The notes under the pieces were generated by a model that ran no database searches, was not told the origin of the DNA, and saw only the letters and a list, made by a program, of their open reading frames with translations. From Bordetella parapertussis (GTDB lineage: Bacteria; Pseudomonadota; Gammaproteobacteria; Burkholderiales; SG8-41), in assembly GCA_945861275.1 (NCBI GenBank), contig CAMATZ010000019.1, forward strand, positions 27,177-91,176: a stretch of DNA of 64,000 nt. The letters run 5' to 3'. Both the position numbers and the translations under genes were made by a program. Shown in pieces: positions 35,147 through 43,599 of the stretch (positions within the stretch are counted from its first letter, which is position 1; the number at the start of each line of letters is the position of its first letter).

Positions 35147-35403
35147 TTTAACCTGGAAACGGCAGTTGACCGCTCGCGATGCTACCAACCTCTTGATGGC
35201 CTTATAGTTTTTCATGCTATCAACGATCACCCGTTTGGTGACCGCGCTACGGGGCGGATCGCACGGTTCTGGCGGCCTCACTTGTCAACTGAGGCTGCGT
35301 TGCAACTCCTTGGAATGGAACAACCATTCCGCGTCGTCGCGCCTTGCCCTGCACCCCCATAACCGCACGCTCCACCCCGTCCAGCTACCGTTTCCAGGTT
35401 TAA
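35147..35403. mobile_element. 257-bp MITE-like element with terminal inverted repeats
   Basis: The ends TTTAACCTGGAAACGGCAG and CTACCGTTTCCAGGTTTAA form imperfect 19-base terminal inverted repeats. Secondary pairs include CAGTTGACC/GTCAACTG and GGAATGGAACAACCATTCC. No gene is evident within. It occupies almost the whole gap between receptor 6 and the reductase at 35422. Confidence 0.6.
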
Positions 35404-35421
35404 GTTTCATCAGCGCAATTC

Positions 35422-36384
35422 TTACCAATCAAGCACCAGCGTTTCAGTTTTCGCACCCGAACAGCAGATCATCATGCTCTTGTTGGATGCCCGCTCGGCA
35501 TCGGTCAGCACCATATCGCGATGATCGGGTATGCCTTCCAGCACGCGCATTTCACAGGTACCGCACACCCCCTCGGTGCATGAGCATGGTGGATCAAGGC
35601 CCGCGGCGAGCAAGGCATCAAGTATGGTCTTACCCTCCGCCACAAAGACCTGCACATTGGACCTGGCAAGGATAACGCTAAAACCGCCGCCTCTGGCGGG
35701 TGCTTCCTTCGCCGAAAAGTATTCGACGTGGACACGCTCGCGCGGTCGATGCTGTGTGGCGCGCTCGAAGGCCTCGAGCATCCCGGTCGGACCGCAGCAG
35801 TAGAGGTGGGCGTCTTCAGCAGCATGGCCGGTGATGGCGGCCAAATCCAGCGGCCTGCCCCCGGGTTCGAAGTCGAAGTTCAACACCACCGGATTCGCAT
35901 TCAGCCCGCGCAATGCTGCTATGGGTTCCAGAAACGCCGCCGCTGCGTGCGTGCGGGCGCTGTAGTGTAATTCCCATGAACGGCCCAGTTCAACGAGCCG
36001 CTGCACCATGCACCAGATGGGGGTGATGCCGATGCCGCCGGCAATCAGCACTGTGTGCTTCGCGTCTTCGACCAGTGCAAAATTGTTTTGCGGCGGCGTG
36101 ATGGTGAGCTTGTCACCCGCAGCAATCCGCTCGTGAATGTAACGCGAGCCACCCGTGCTCGCCGCGTCAAAGGCGACCGCGATGACATAGCGGTGGCGTT
36201 CGCCTTGCGGGTTAACCAGCGAGTAGCTGCGCGTCGCGCCATTGGCAAGCTGCAGATCGATGTGGGCGCCCGCGGTGAACGGTGGCAGGTCGCCGCCCGC
36301 CAGCGGTCGCAGCTCGTAGGCATTGATGCGTTCGGCTTCATACGTCACCGACTTGACTTGCATTGCCAGAGTCGGTCCGCTCAT
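35422..36384 (-). CDS. Phthalate/vanillate-type oxygenase reductase (FMN/NAD and 2Fe-2S)
   Basis: A 320-residue reductase. A flavin-binding barrel (TRSYSLVN at 51-58) and a NAD domain (LIAGGIGITPIWCM at 113-126, YCCGPTGML at 195-203) precede a C-terminal plant-type ferredoxin with C269-x4-C274-x2-C277-x29-C307. This matches VanB and phthalate dioxygenase reductase. It would pass electrons from NADH to the Rieske oxygenase at 38014, from which it is separated by a RidA and a receptor gene. ATG 36384 was chosen; ATG 36363 is an alternative. The upstream gap is filled by a repeat. Confidence 0.92.
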   Translation of the reverse strand: MSGPTLAMQVKSVTYEAERINAYELRPLAGGDLPPFTAGAHIDLQLANGATRSYSLVNPQGERHRYVIAVAFDAASTGGSRYIHERIAAGDKLTITPPQNNFALVEDAKHTVLIAGGIGITPIWCMVQRLVELGRSWELHYSARTHAAAAFLEPIAALRGLNANPVVLNFDFEPGGRPLDLAAITGHAAEDAHLYCCGPTGMLEAFERATQHRPRERVHVEYFSAKEAPARGGGFSVILARSNVQVFVAEGKTILDALLAAGLDPPCSCTEGVCGTCEMRVLEGIPDHRDMVLTDAERASNKSMMICCSGAKTETLVLDW

Positions 36385-36450
36385 GCTGGTTGTGTCGCGC
36401 ACGCTTAGTCGAGAGTTATCCGCAGAGTAACTAGCCAGCGAAAGGGGGAA

Positions 36451-36624
36451 GTCAAAAACCTCCCTCACCCGGCGCTGCGCGCCACCCTCTGCTCCGCTGC
36501 AAGTATTCCCTTGTCCCGGAGGGCGAGGGTCTGTTCCCCTCTCCCGCCGGGGAGAGCGTAGCGAGGGGGGCGGAGCCGGCTAGGGGTGAGGGAAGATGTT
36601 GATCTTGTCATTCGAACTGAATAG
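36451..36624. repeat. CTATTCAG-ended GC-hairpin repeat, copy 2
   Basis: It holds GTCAAAAACCTCCCTCACCC at the left, as in the reversed end of copy 1, the GGCGCTGCGCGCCACCCTC block, CCCTCTCCCGCCGGGGAGAG and a right end AACTGAATAG. It is slightly longer than copy 1 owing to extra GC-rich sequence. Confidence 0.65.
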
Positions 36625-36636
36625 CTACGCCACAGA

Positions 36637-37599
36637 TTACTCGAAAGTGAGTCCGACTTCCTTTACCAGGCGCTGGTAGGTGCGAAAGGTCCTGGTCTGC
36701 AAATCGCTGAAATATTCCGGCGTGGTACCCGGTGTCACGGTGTAGCCGGCGCCCTCCAGTGCTGCGCGCACTTCGGATGTCTGCAGCGACTGGTTGATCT
36801 CGGCGTTCAGCCGTTTGACAATGGCCGGCGGCAAATGCGCCGGCCCGGCGAAACCCAGAAACGGTTCGGGCATGGCAAATTTTGGGAAACCACTCTCGGC
36901 CGCGGTCGGAATGTCCGGATAAGCCTTGCTGCGATGCGCCTCGGCAACCGCGAGCGCGCGCAGCTTGCCGGCCTTGATATGCGGCAACACCGTGGACAAG
37001 TGCAGCACCCCCATCGAGATGTGCCCGCCGAGCAAATCAATCAACGCCTGATGGCCGCCCTTATAACTGATCTGGATCAGTTTGGTGTTAATGGCGTGCG
37101 CCAGCGATTCACCCGTCAGGTGCTGCATTCTGCCGGCGCCGGCGGTGCCGTATTTGAGTTGTCCGGGATTTTTCTTGCCATAGTCGGCGAGCTCCTTCAT
37201 CGACTGCACCGGCAGCGACGGATGCACCACCACTACCGTGGTCGACGTCGCCGCCGCCACGATGCAGGTGAAATCCCTGAGCACGTCAAATGGCGCGTTC
37301 TTCAGGGTCAGTGGAATAAGGGTCAGGCTTCCGGTGGTCGCCAGCAGCGTGTAGCCATCGGGGGCTGCGCCGGCAACCAGTTGCGCGCCGATGACGCCAG
37401 ACGCGCCCGAGCGATTATCAATCAGCACCTGCTGGCCGAGTTGCTCCGCAAGTTTCTTCGCAATGGGCCGCGCAAAAATATCGTTGGCGCCGCCGGGCGG
37501 ATAAGGCACCACCAGCCGGATCGACTTGTTGGGATAACTATGCTGCGCCACTGCAAGCAGAGGAACGCACAGGGACATCAGCAGTAGTGCGCGGCGCAC
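36637..37599 (-). CDS. Bug/TctC-family periplasmic solute receptor (7)
   Basis: A 320-residue receptor beginning with GTG 37599, ten bases after the RidA stop. Signal peptide to LLAVAQ, then LVVPYPPGGANDIFAR, NRSGASGVIG and DGYTLL; the mid-block reads ISYKGGHQALIDLLGGHISMG. Its position between the oxygenase and its reductase genes strongly suggests that it binds the aromatic acid used by that oxygenase. Confidence 0.92.
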   Translation of the reverse strand: MRRALLLMSLCVPLLAVAQHSYPNKSIRLVVPYPPGGANDIFARPIAKKLAEQLGQQVLIDNRSGASGVIGAQLVAGAAPDGYTLLATTGSLTLIPLTLKNAPFDVLRDFTCIVAAATSTTVVVVHPSLPVQSMKELADYGKKNPGQLKYGTAGAGRMQHLTGESLAHAINTKLIQISYKGGHQALIDLLGGHISMGVLHLSTVLPHIKAGKLRALAVAEAHRSKAYPDIPTAAESGFPKFAMPEPFLGFAGPAHLPPAIVKRLNAEINQSLQTSEVRAALEGAGYTVTPGTTPEYFSDLQTRTFRTYQRLVKEVGLTFE

Positions 37600-37609
37600 C
37601 GGCTACCGC

Positions 37610-38008
37610 TTAGGCCGTGGTACGCACAACAAAATCCATTTCCACCTGCGCGCCACGCGTCAACTGTGAGACGCCGACGCAGGTGCGCGCAGGCAGCGGC
37701 GCGATGGCTATGCAACGCAGATACGCTGTATTCATGCGCTCAAATAATCGTTCAAATTCAACAAGATAGACGCGAACGGCCACAACGTTCCGGCGCTCCA
37801 GCCCGGCAGCCTGCAGTATCACATCGAGGTTGCTGAAAATCTTTTCGGTCTGCGCCTCTACTTTTTCCGGTAGCGGCACGCGGTCGTTGTTGAGGTCTGC
37901 CGCACGCACGCCGGACACAAAGCCCAGCTCACCGGCGATCACTACGTCGCTCGCCAAGCGGCTGCGCGCGCTGGTGCTGGCGAGTGTGACGAAACGGGAA
38001 TCCGCCAT
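37610..38008 (-). CDS. RidA/YjgF-family protein
   Basis: A 132-residue protein of the Rid family. The conserved Arg lies in PLPARTCVGVSQL and the Glu in VEMDFVV, so imine/enamine deaminase chemistry is possible; IFSNLDVILQAAGLERRNVV and VYLVEFERLFERMN are typical. ATG 38008 starts five bases after the Rieske gene stop. Within catabolic clusters such proteins may remove reactive enamines or act as hydrolases of pathway products. Confidence 0.88.
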   Translation of the reverse strand: MADSRFVTLASTSARSRLASDVVIAGELGFVSGVRAADLNNDRVPLPEKVEAQTEKIFSNLDVILQAAGLERRNVVAVRVYLVEFERLFERMNTAYLRCIAIAPLPARTCVGVSQLTRGAQVEMDFVVRTTA

Positions 38009-38013
38009 GCGTA

Positions 38014-39405
38014 TTACACCTGCACCGGCTGCTTCACGGCAGAGCACGCTTCGCGAAGAATTTCCTCAATGCGTTGCCGCGCCACCTCATCACGCCGCTC
38101 GGCTGGAATATCGTCCATGTCGATGAATACCCTGGCCGCCAGCCGGCCAAAATCCGCCAGCGCCTTGCGATCCGTCAGACCCGCGGCCACGGGCAAACGC
38201 AATACCGTTTCGTGCGCGTAGGTGCGCACCGGCGCCTCACCCACCGGCAGTCGCGGCATGACCGGGACCTTGCCTTCCCGGGTGGTATGTATGGCGTTAG
38301 CCAGCATGCGCCGGATCATCACCACGCCGCGATCGGTGGTGCCAAGGTGCTCCGCCTTGCGATTGACGATGGCGCCGGGGCTGACCATCGCATCATAGTC
38401 GCCCGGCTCCACCTGGCGTTCGTGATACGGGCGTTCGGCAGTCTGGCCGATCAGCGGCATTTTGCCGACGCCATAATCATCAAGATTGGTGCTGCGCGGA
38501 GCGCCGTGCGCGTCCCAGTGCGAGGCGCCGATATAAAACGAGTTGTTATCGTCGACCGGCACCGCCCAGCGCGTGGTCGAGCAGAACGCACGCACCGATT
38601 CTTTCTCGACCGTATTGTTGCCTGAAGGAAACTGCGCGACATTCGGCAACATCAACTCGCCGGCGCGTATAAAAACGAAATCGCGAATCTTGCGCGTGGC
38701 CATCGACAGAAAACCCAACGGTGTCTCGACGAAATCCAGCGCTGGCGGCACCTTGAACGGCGCGGAAAATTGATTGCCGCTGGCGCTCATGATGGCGTGC
38801 AAATACGCGTTGTGGATCGGATCGGCCGCGTTTTCAACGATCTGCAACCAGTTGCACGGCAACGGCATTCTGAACGGTGCTACCACCAGGTCGGCGCCCT
38901 CGAACGAGTCGTAGAAAGGGAAATCCGGCGTCACTTCGGGCGGCCCCATGTACGCAAAGATGAGGCCGTGCTCTTCGCGCACTTGATAAGCACCCTGACA
39001 AAAATTATTTTTGATGCGGCTGCTGTCCGGCTCGGCAGGCGTATCGAGTATGGTGCCGTCGCAGTCAAAATGCCAGCCGTGATAACAGCAGCGAATGCCG
39101 TGCTCGGCGATGATGCCGAACTCCAGCGAAACGCCGCGATGCACACAGTGCCTGTGCAGCAGGCCGAGCTGTCCGGACTGGTCACGAAACACCACCAGGT
39201 TTTCGCCCAGCAGGCGCACCGCGACCGGCAGTTCACCGAGTTCGGATGACAGCAGAAAAGGATGCCAATAGCGGCGCATGTATTCGCCGCAGGGCGTGCC
39301 TGGGCCGACATGGGTCAACAATGTATCTTCGCCCTGAGGCGGGCGATTGTAATAACCGCTGAAGGGCGTCTTCTTCGCCGCGGCTGCTTTATCTTCTTGC
39401 GCCAT
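38014..39405 (-). CDS. Rieske non-heme iron oxygenase, catalytic subunit
   Basis: A 463-residue oxygenase of the phthalate 4,5-dioxygenase/vanillate demethylase type. Rieske ligands are Cys87, His89, Cys106 and His109 (HCVHRG, CCYHGWHFD). The mononuclear iron motif is NAADPIHNAYLH with Asp196-linked His199 and His204. It would hydroxylate or O-demethylate an aromatic carboxylate using electrons from the reductase at 35422. The order oxygenase, RidA, receptor, reductase on one strand supports a single operon. No small beta subunit is present, as expected for this class. Confidence 0.93.
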   Translation of the reverse strand: MAQEDKAAAAKKTPFSGYYNRPPQGEDTLLTHVGPGTPCGEYMRRYWHPFLLSSELGELPVAVRLLGENLVVFRDQSGQLGLLHRHCVHRGVSLEFGIIAEHGIRCCYHGWHFDCDGTILDTPAEPDSSRIKNNFCQGAYQVREEHGLIFAYMGPPEVTPDFPFYDSFEGADLVVAPFRMPLPCNWLQIVENAADPIHNAYLHAIMSASGNQFSAPFKVPPALDFVETPLGFLSMATRKIRDFVFIRAGELMLPNVAQFPSGNNTVEKESVRAFCSTTRWAVPVDDNNSFYIGASHWDAHGAPRSTNLDDYGVGKMPLIGQTAERPYHERQVEPGDYDAMVSPGAIVNRKAEHLGTTDRGVVMIRRMLANAIHTTREGKVPVMPRLPVGEAPVRTYAHETVLRLPVAAGLTDRKALADFGRLAARVFIDMDDIPAERRDEVARQRIEEILREACSAVKQPVQV

Positions 39406-39504
39406 TGTTAGTCTCCCAGAAACCGGAAAAATGAATATACCATGGTGCTCGCCAAATTAACTCTTTCCCGAGCGTACATAGGCATCCAACCGCAAGCGCC
39501 GCAT

Positions 39505-39738
39505 TCAAAACTGCTCATCCAGAAATGACTGCACCTGACGGAACAGATGCATGCGGTTTTTCTCGGTAAACACGATAGTGTCGGCGTTGAAATTGCGCAG
39601 GCTCTGCAGGCGCTTGTTGCGCACGTAAATCTCAATGCCGGGGTCCACCGCCGGCACCATGAATTCCTCGGTGATCAGCGGCGGCACGGCAGCAACCGCA
39701 TGCGTTGATCTCTCGTGATGTGGCGATGATTGTGACAT
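39505..39738 (-). pseudogene. Internally deleted alpha/beta-hydrolase remnant
   Basis: A 77-residue frame. Its N-terminal half (LITEEFMVPAVDPGIEIYVR, then NKRLQSLRNFNADTIVF) looks like the first strand region of an alpha/beta hydrolase, and its end (EKNRMHLFRQVQSFLDEQF) like the last helix of such a protein. The two are joined directly, so the whole catalytic core (about 250 residues) is missing. The join keeps the frame. It could still yield a short peptide, but no enzyme activity is expected. Confidence 0.55.
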
Positions 39739-39866
39739 GATTACACCCGTAATTTCCTTGCGGGAATCTTATCAGCAAATGCAGTCCGCGCCGCATGCAG
39801 GTACCGATTTTCAGCATCGCGGTAATGAGGGACAATGCCTGCATCTGCCAGCAGCATACCAACACC

Positions 39867-41063
39867 ATGAATGACGACACCCTGGGCTATTACAACACTG
39901 CCGACCTGCGCGAAGCGGCGCGCCGCCGCCTGCCCAAAGGCCTGTTTGAATTCATGGATCGCGGCAATGACGATGAAGTCGCGATGCGTGAGAATCGCAT
40001 GGCACTCGAAAGCATCAAGTTGAGCCCGCGTGTGCTGATCGACGTTACCGAACGCAGTCAGGAAATCACGCTGTTCGGCAAACAGCAGAAGATGCCGGTG
40101 ATCGTGGCGCCCACCGGCTCCACGGGCCTCGCGTGGTACGAGGGGGAAATCGCGCTGGCGCGCGCCGCCAGAACACACGGCGTGCCGTTTACGCTGGCAC
40201 TGGGATCGATGACCAAACTGGAGCGGGTCGCGCAAGAGGCCGGCGGCAATCTGTGGTTTCAGTTTTATATGTGGCCGGATCGCAAGCTGTCGCATCAGGT
40301 TATCGCACGCGCCAAAGCGGCCGGTTTCGAAGCGCTGGTGTTTACCGTGGATACGCCGGTGGCGCCGGGGCGTGAGTACAATCTGCGCAACGGCATGACC
40401 ATTCCTTTTAAATTCACCAGCCGCAACACGCTGGACGTGCTGACGCATCCACGCTGGCTGTTCGGTGTGTGGGCGCGCTACATGCTCACCACCGGCACGC
40501 CGCGCTATCAGAATTTCCCGCCGCAAACCCAAACCAAAATCACCGCCCTGCCGATGGGGCGCTCCACCGCATCGAACGCCAGCATCACCTGGGAGGATGT
40601 GCGTGAACTGCGCAAACTGTGGCCGCACAAATTGATCGTCAAAGGCATACAGCATCCGCGTGACGCCGTGCTGGCGGCGGATTGCGGCGCAGACGCGGTG
40701 GTGATTTCCAATCACGGCGGGCGCGTGCTGGATGCAGCACCCGTGCCTATACTGACGCTGCCGCGCGTGGTCGATGCCGTGGGTAAACGCATCACGGTAA
40801 TCGTAGACAGCGGATTCCGCCGCGGCTCTGATGTGATCAAAGCTCTGGCGCTGGGCGCCAACGCGGTGATGCTGGGCCGCGCACCCCTGCATGGCACCGC
40901 CGCTGCGGGCGAAGCCGGTGCTGCGCGCGCGCTGCAAATTTATCGCGATGAGATCGATCGCGTGCTGGCGCTGGTGGGGGTTACCCGCATAGCGCAATTA
41001 ACGCGCGAGCATGTGGATATGAGTTACGTGCGCGGCGCTGCTAGCGTACAAGCCGGAGAATAG
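39867..41063 (+). CDS. FMN-dependent alpha-hydroxyacid oxidase/dehydrogenase
   Basis: A 398-residue cytoplasmic enzyme of the mandelate/lactate dehydrogenase family: ARRRLPKGLFEFMDRGNDDE, PVIVAPTGSTGLAWYEGE, WFQFYMW, LIVKGIQHPRDA, SNHGGRVLD with the catalytic His, and DSGFRRGSDVIKALALGANAV. It would oxidise a 2-hydroxyacid to a 2-oxoacid. ATG 39867 gives the usual family N-terminus; an earlier in-frame ATG at 39795 adds unrelated residues. It heads a tight rightward unit with the aldo/keto reductase and receptor 8. Confidence 0.9.
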   Translation: MNDDTLGYYNTADLREAARRRLPKGLFEFMDRGNDDEVAMRENRMALESIKLSPRVLIDVTERSQEITLFGKQQKMPVIVAPTGSTGLAWYEGEIALARAARTHGVPFTLALGSMTKLERVAQEAGGNLWFQFYMWPDRKLSHQVIARAKAAGFEALVFTVDTPVAPGREYNLRNGMTIPFKFTSRNTLDVLTHPRWLFGVWARYMLTTGTPRYQNFPPQTQTKITALPMGRSTASNASITWEDVRELRKLWPHKLIVKGIQHPRDAVLAADCGADAVVISNHGGRVLDAAPVPILTLPRVVDAVGKRITVIVDSGFRRGSDVIKALALGANAVMLGRAPLHGTAAAGEAGAARALQIYRDEIDRVLALVGVTRIAQLTREHVDMSYVRGAASVQAGE

Positions 41064-41066
41064 CTG

Positions 41067-42026
41067 ATGAAACTACGCCAACTAGGAACACCCCCGCTGA
41101 AGGTGTCAGCCGTAGGGCTAGGCTGCAACAATTTTGGCCTGCGCATCGACGCCGACGCTGCGCGCCTGGTGATTCACAAAGCGCTGGACCTTGGCATCAC
41201 GTTTTTCGATACCGCTGATGTGTACGGCCACAAAGGCGCTTCCGAAACCTGCCTCGGTCAATTTCTTGGCAGCCGTCGCAAGGACATTGTTATCGCGTCA
41301 AAGTTTGGCAACGCGATGGATGATTCCGGCACGATGAGGGGCGCGTCGCGGCGCTATATCATGACTGCGGTCGAAGCGAGTTTAAAGCGATTAAAAACCG
41401 ACTGGATCGATATCTACCAGTTGCATCGCTACGATCCGGCTACGCCGCTCGAAGAGACCCTGCACGCGCTCGATGATCTGGTCAAGCAGGGCAAGATTCG
41501 CTACTTGGGTATTTCATCCATCGCCGCATGGCGGCTGGTCGATATGCAATGGACAGCAAAACACCACGGCTGCAATCCGCTGACCACCTGCGAAGTCGAA
41601 TACAGCCTGCTCGCGCGCGATCCCGAACGCGAACTGATTCCTGCGATGCAGGCGCACGACGTGAAATTATTGCCGTACTATCCGCTCGCCAGCGGCTTTC
41701 TCACCGGCAAATACCAGCGCGGCGCAGCCATGCCTGAAGACGCACGCCTCACCAAGGGCAAGCGCTACGAAGACATGTTCATGACCGATGCCAACTGGAC
41801 GCGCGTGGAAAAACTGGAAGCATTCTGCAAACAACGCAACCACACCTTGCTGGAACTCGCGTTCAGTTGGCTGGCCGCGCAGCCGGTAGTGGCCTGCGTA
41901 ATCGCCGGTGCCACCAAACCGGAGCAACTCGAAGCCAATGTCAAATCCGCCGATTGGGAACTCACGCAGCAAGACCTGTCGGAAATCGACCGCATCACCA
42001 CTCACGCTCACGTGGAAGGCGTTTGA
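41067..42026 (+). CDS. Aldo/keto reductase
   Basis: A 319-residue NADPH-dependent reductase. The catalytic tetrad is visible: Asp and Tyr in FFDTADVYGHKG, Lys in IVIASKFGN and His in IYQLHRYDP. EVEYSLLARDPERELIPA and the C-terminal GATKPEQLEANVKS match the AKR groups related to L-glyceraldehyde 3-phosphate reductase. It starts three bases after the hydroxyacid oxidase and its stop is one base from the receptor ATG, so the three proteins are co-expressed. Confidence 0.92.
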   Translation: MKLRQLGTPPLKVSAVGLGCNNFGLRIDADAARLVIHKALDLGITFFDTADVYGHKGASETCLGQFLGSRRKDIVIASKFGNAMDDSGTMRGASRRYIMTAVEASLKRLKTDWIDIYQLHRYDPATPLEETLHALDDLVKQGKIRYLGISSIAAWRLVDMQWTAKHHGCNPLTTCEVEYSLLARDPERELIPAMQAHDVKLLPYYPLASGFLTGKYQRGAAMPEDARLTKGKRYEDMFMTDANWTRVEKLEAFCKQRNHTLLELAFSWLAAQPVVACVIAGATKPEQLEANVKSADWELTQQDLSEIDRITTHAHVEGV

Positions 42027-42027
42027 A

Positions 42028-43005
42028 ATGAAAAACATATTGTTCGGAATTGCAGTGCTCAGCCTACTCGCAGGCGCGCTGCCCCTCGCCCACGCACAGG
42101 CTCAGGCCTATCCCAACCGTCCGATACGCGCGGTGGTGCCGCTGGCGCCCGGCGGCGGCACCGACACCGTCGGGCGGATGGTCGCGGCCAAACTTGGTGA
42201 GGGACTCGGCCAGCAGATCGTGATCGATAATCGCGGCGGCGGCGGCGGCATCCTCGGCACTGACATCGTGGCCAAAGCCACTCCGGATGGTTACACCCTG
42301 CTGGTCGGTTCCATCACCACCAACGCGGTCAACCCCGCGCTCTACAAGAAACTGCCGTACGACCACATCCGCGATTTCGCCCCGATATCGATGATTGGCA
42401 CGGTACCCAATGCGCTGGTGGTGCATGCCAGCGTGCCCGCCAGAAGTGTAAAAGAGTTCATCAGCTACGCCAAAGCCAACCCCGGCAAAATCAACTACGG
42501 CTCGGCCGGCATTGGCAGTGCGCCGCATTTGTCGATGGAGATGATCAAGAGCATGGCGGGAATCAACATGGTGCATGTGCCCTACAAGGGCGCCGGCGCC
42601 GCGCTCGCCGATGTGCTGGGCGGGCAACTGCAGGCGCTGTGTTCCAGTCTGGCGGGACTGTTGCCGCACATCAAATCGGGGCGTGTGCGCGCGCTGGGTG
42701 TGACCACCAGCAAACGCAATGCGCAACTGCCGGAAGTGCCGACCCTCTCTGAAGCCGGTATTCCGGGCTACGAGGTGGTCATCTGGTACGCGCTGTTCGC
42801 GCCGGCGAAAACACCCAAACCCATCGTCGCGCGACTCAACGCGGAAACAGTAAAGGCGCTGAACAGCGCGGAATTGAAGGACCGTCTGACACTGCAAGGA
42901 CTGGATGTGGCTTCCTCCACGCCGGAACAACTGATGACTTTTGTGAAATCCGAAACGGTGAAATGGGCGAAAGTGGCGAAGGAATCGGGGGCGCAGTTGG
43001 AGTGA
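42028..43005 (+). CDS. Bug/TctC-family periplasmic solute receptor (8)
   Basis: A 325-residue receptor; signal peptide to AHAQAQ, VVPLAPGGGTDTVGR, NRGGGGGILGTDI, DGYTLL, VPYKGAGAALADVLGGQ. ATG 42028 starts one base after the aldo/keto reductase stop. An in-frame extension back into that gene is rejected because the signal peptide begins at 42028. The ligand is likely a hydroxyacid or oxoacid handled by the two upstream enzymes (inference from the operon). Confidence 0.93.
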   Translation: MKNILFGIAVLSLLAGALPLAHAQAQAYPNRPIRAVVPLAPGGGTDTVGRMVAAKLGEGLGQQIVIDNRGGGGGILGTDIVAKATPDGYTLLVGSITTNAVNPALYKKLPYDHIRDFAPISMIGTVPNALVVHASVPARSVKEFISYAKANPGKINYGSAGIGSAPHLSMEMIKSMAGINMVHVPYKGAGAALADVLGGQLQALCSSLAGLLPHIKSGRVRALGVTTSKRNAQLPEVPTLSEAGIPGYEVVIWYALFAPAKTPKPIVARLNAETVKALNSAELKDRLTLQGLDVASSTPEQLMTFVKSETVKWAKVAKESGAQLE

Positions 43006-43017
43006 GGGGTTTAGGGC

Positions 43018-43130
43018 GTGAAGGGTGAAGGGTGAAGGGTGAGGAGTAAAGAAGCGCTCCGCTAGCGGGTTTGACGTACCTCTTCACTCTTCACTCTTCA
43101 CTCTTCACTCTTCACCCTTCACTTGTTCAC
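43018..43130. repeat. Heptamer-arm hairpin element, copy 2
   Basis: Three GTGAAGG units at the left and five TCTTCAC units followed by CCTTCAC and TTGTTCAC at the right surround GCTCCGCTAGCGGGTTTGAC. The right arm supplies the last codons and stop of the MaoC gene at 43105. Confidence 0.8.
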
Positions 43131-43575
43131 TGGGCCTACGTTTCAACAAAAACGCCTGCACCGCATCCTGCACCATTTCGCCGCGCTGATTGAACACCTG
43201 CAACTGGCGCTTCATCACGCCGCGGTCGGGGCGCGAGCTTTCGCGTTTTTCCAGCACCTTGAGTTTGGCATGGATGGTGTCGCCCGCTTTTACCGGATGG
43301 GTGAATTTCAAACTGTCGAATCCGAGAAACGCAATCAATGTGTCGTCGTAAAGGTGCAACTGAAAAATCAGTCCGGCGGCAATCGCATACACCAGTGGCC
43401 CGTGCGCGATGCGCGTGCCGAACTGCGTGGTCTTGCAGTACTCCTCGTTGATATGCAGTGGGTTGTAATCGCCCGATAACCCCGCAAACATCACGATGTC
43501 TGCTTCCGTCACGGTACGCGCCGGGCTTTCAAACGTGGCGCCGATTTCCCACTCCTCCCAATATAAGCCTCTCAT
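43105..43575 (-). CDS. MaoC-like enoyl-CoA hydratase
   Basis: A 156-residue single-hotdog hydratase. The R-specific hydratase motif is seen: GDYNPLHINEEY with catalytic Asp and His, then FGTRIAHGPLVYAIAAGL. It would add water to an enoyl-CoA such as mesaconyl- or itaconyl-CoA. It is downstream of the CoA-transferase and acyl-CoA dehydrogenase genes. The last seven residues (EQVKGEE) are encoded by a heptamer repeat, so the C-terminus was reshaped by that element. Confidence 0.9.
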   Translation of the reverse strand: MRGLYWEEWEIGATFESPARTVTEADIVMFAGLSGDYNPLHINEEYCKTTQFGTRIAHGPLVYAIAAGLIFQLHLYDDTLIAFLGFDSLKFTHPVKAGDTIHAKLKVLEKRESSRPDRGVMKRQLQVFNQRGEMVQDAVQAFLLKRRPSEQVKGEE

Positions 43576-43599
43576 AGATAACCTGTTGTTTTTAAATGA

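Noticed and set aside
39741..40997. A 418-codon frame on the minus strand
   Set aside because: It is antisense to the FMN hydroxyacid oxidase, whose motifs are clear, and has no recognisable motif of its own.
43018..43130. CRISPR-like array
   Set aside because: The units are adjacent heptamers without spacers and form a hairpin; there are no cas genes.
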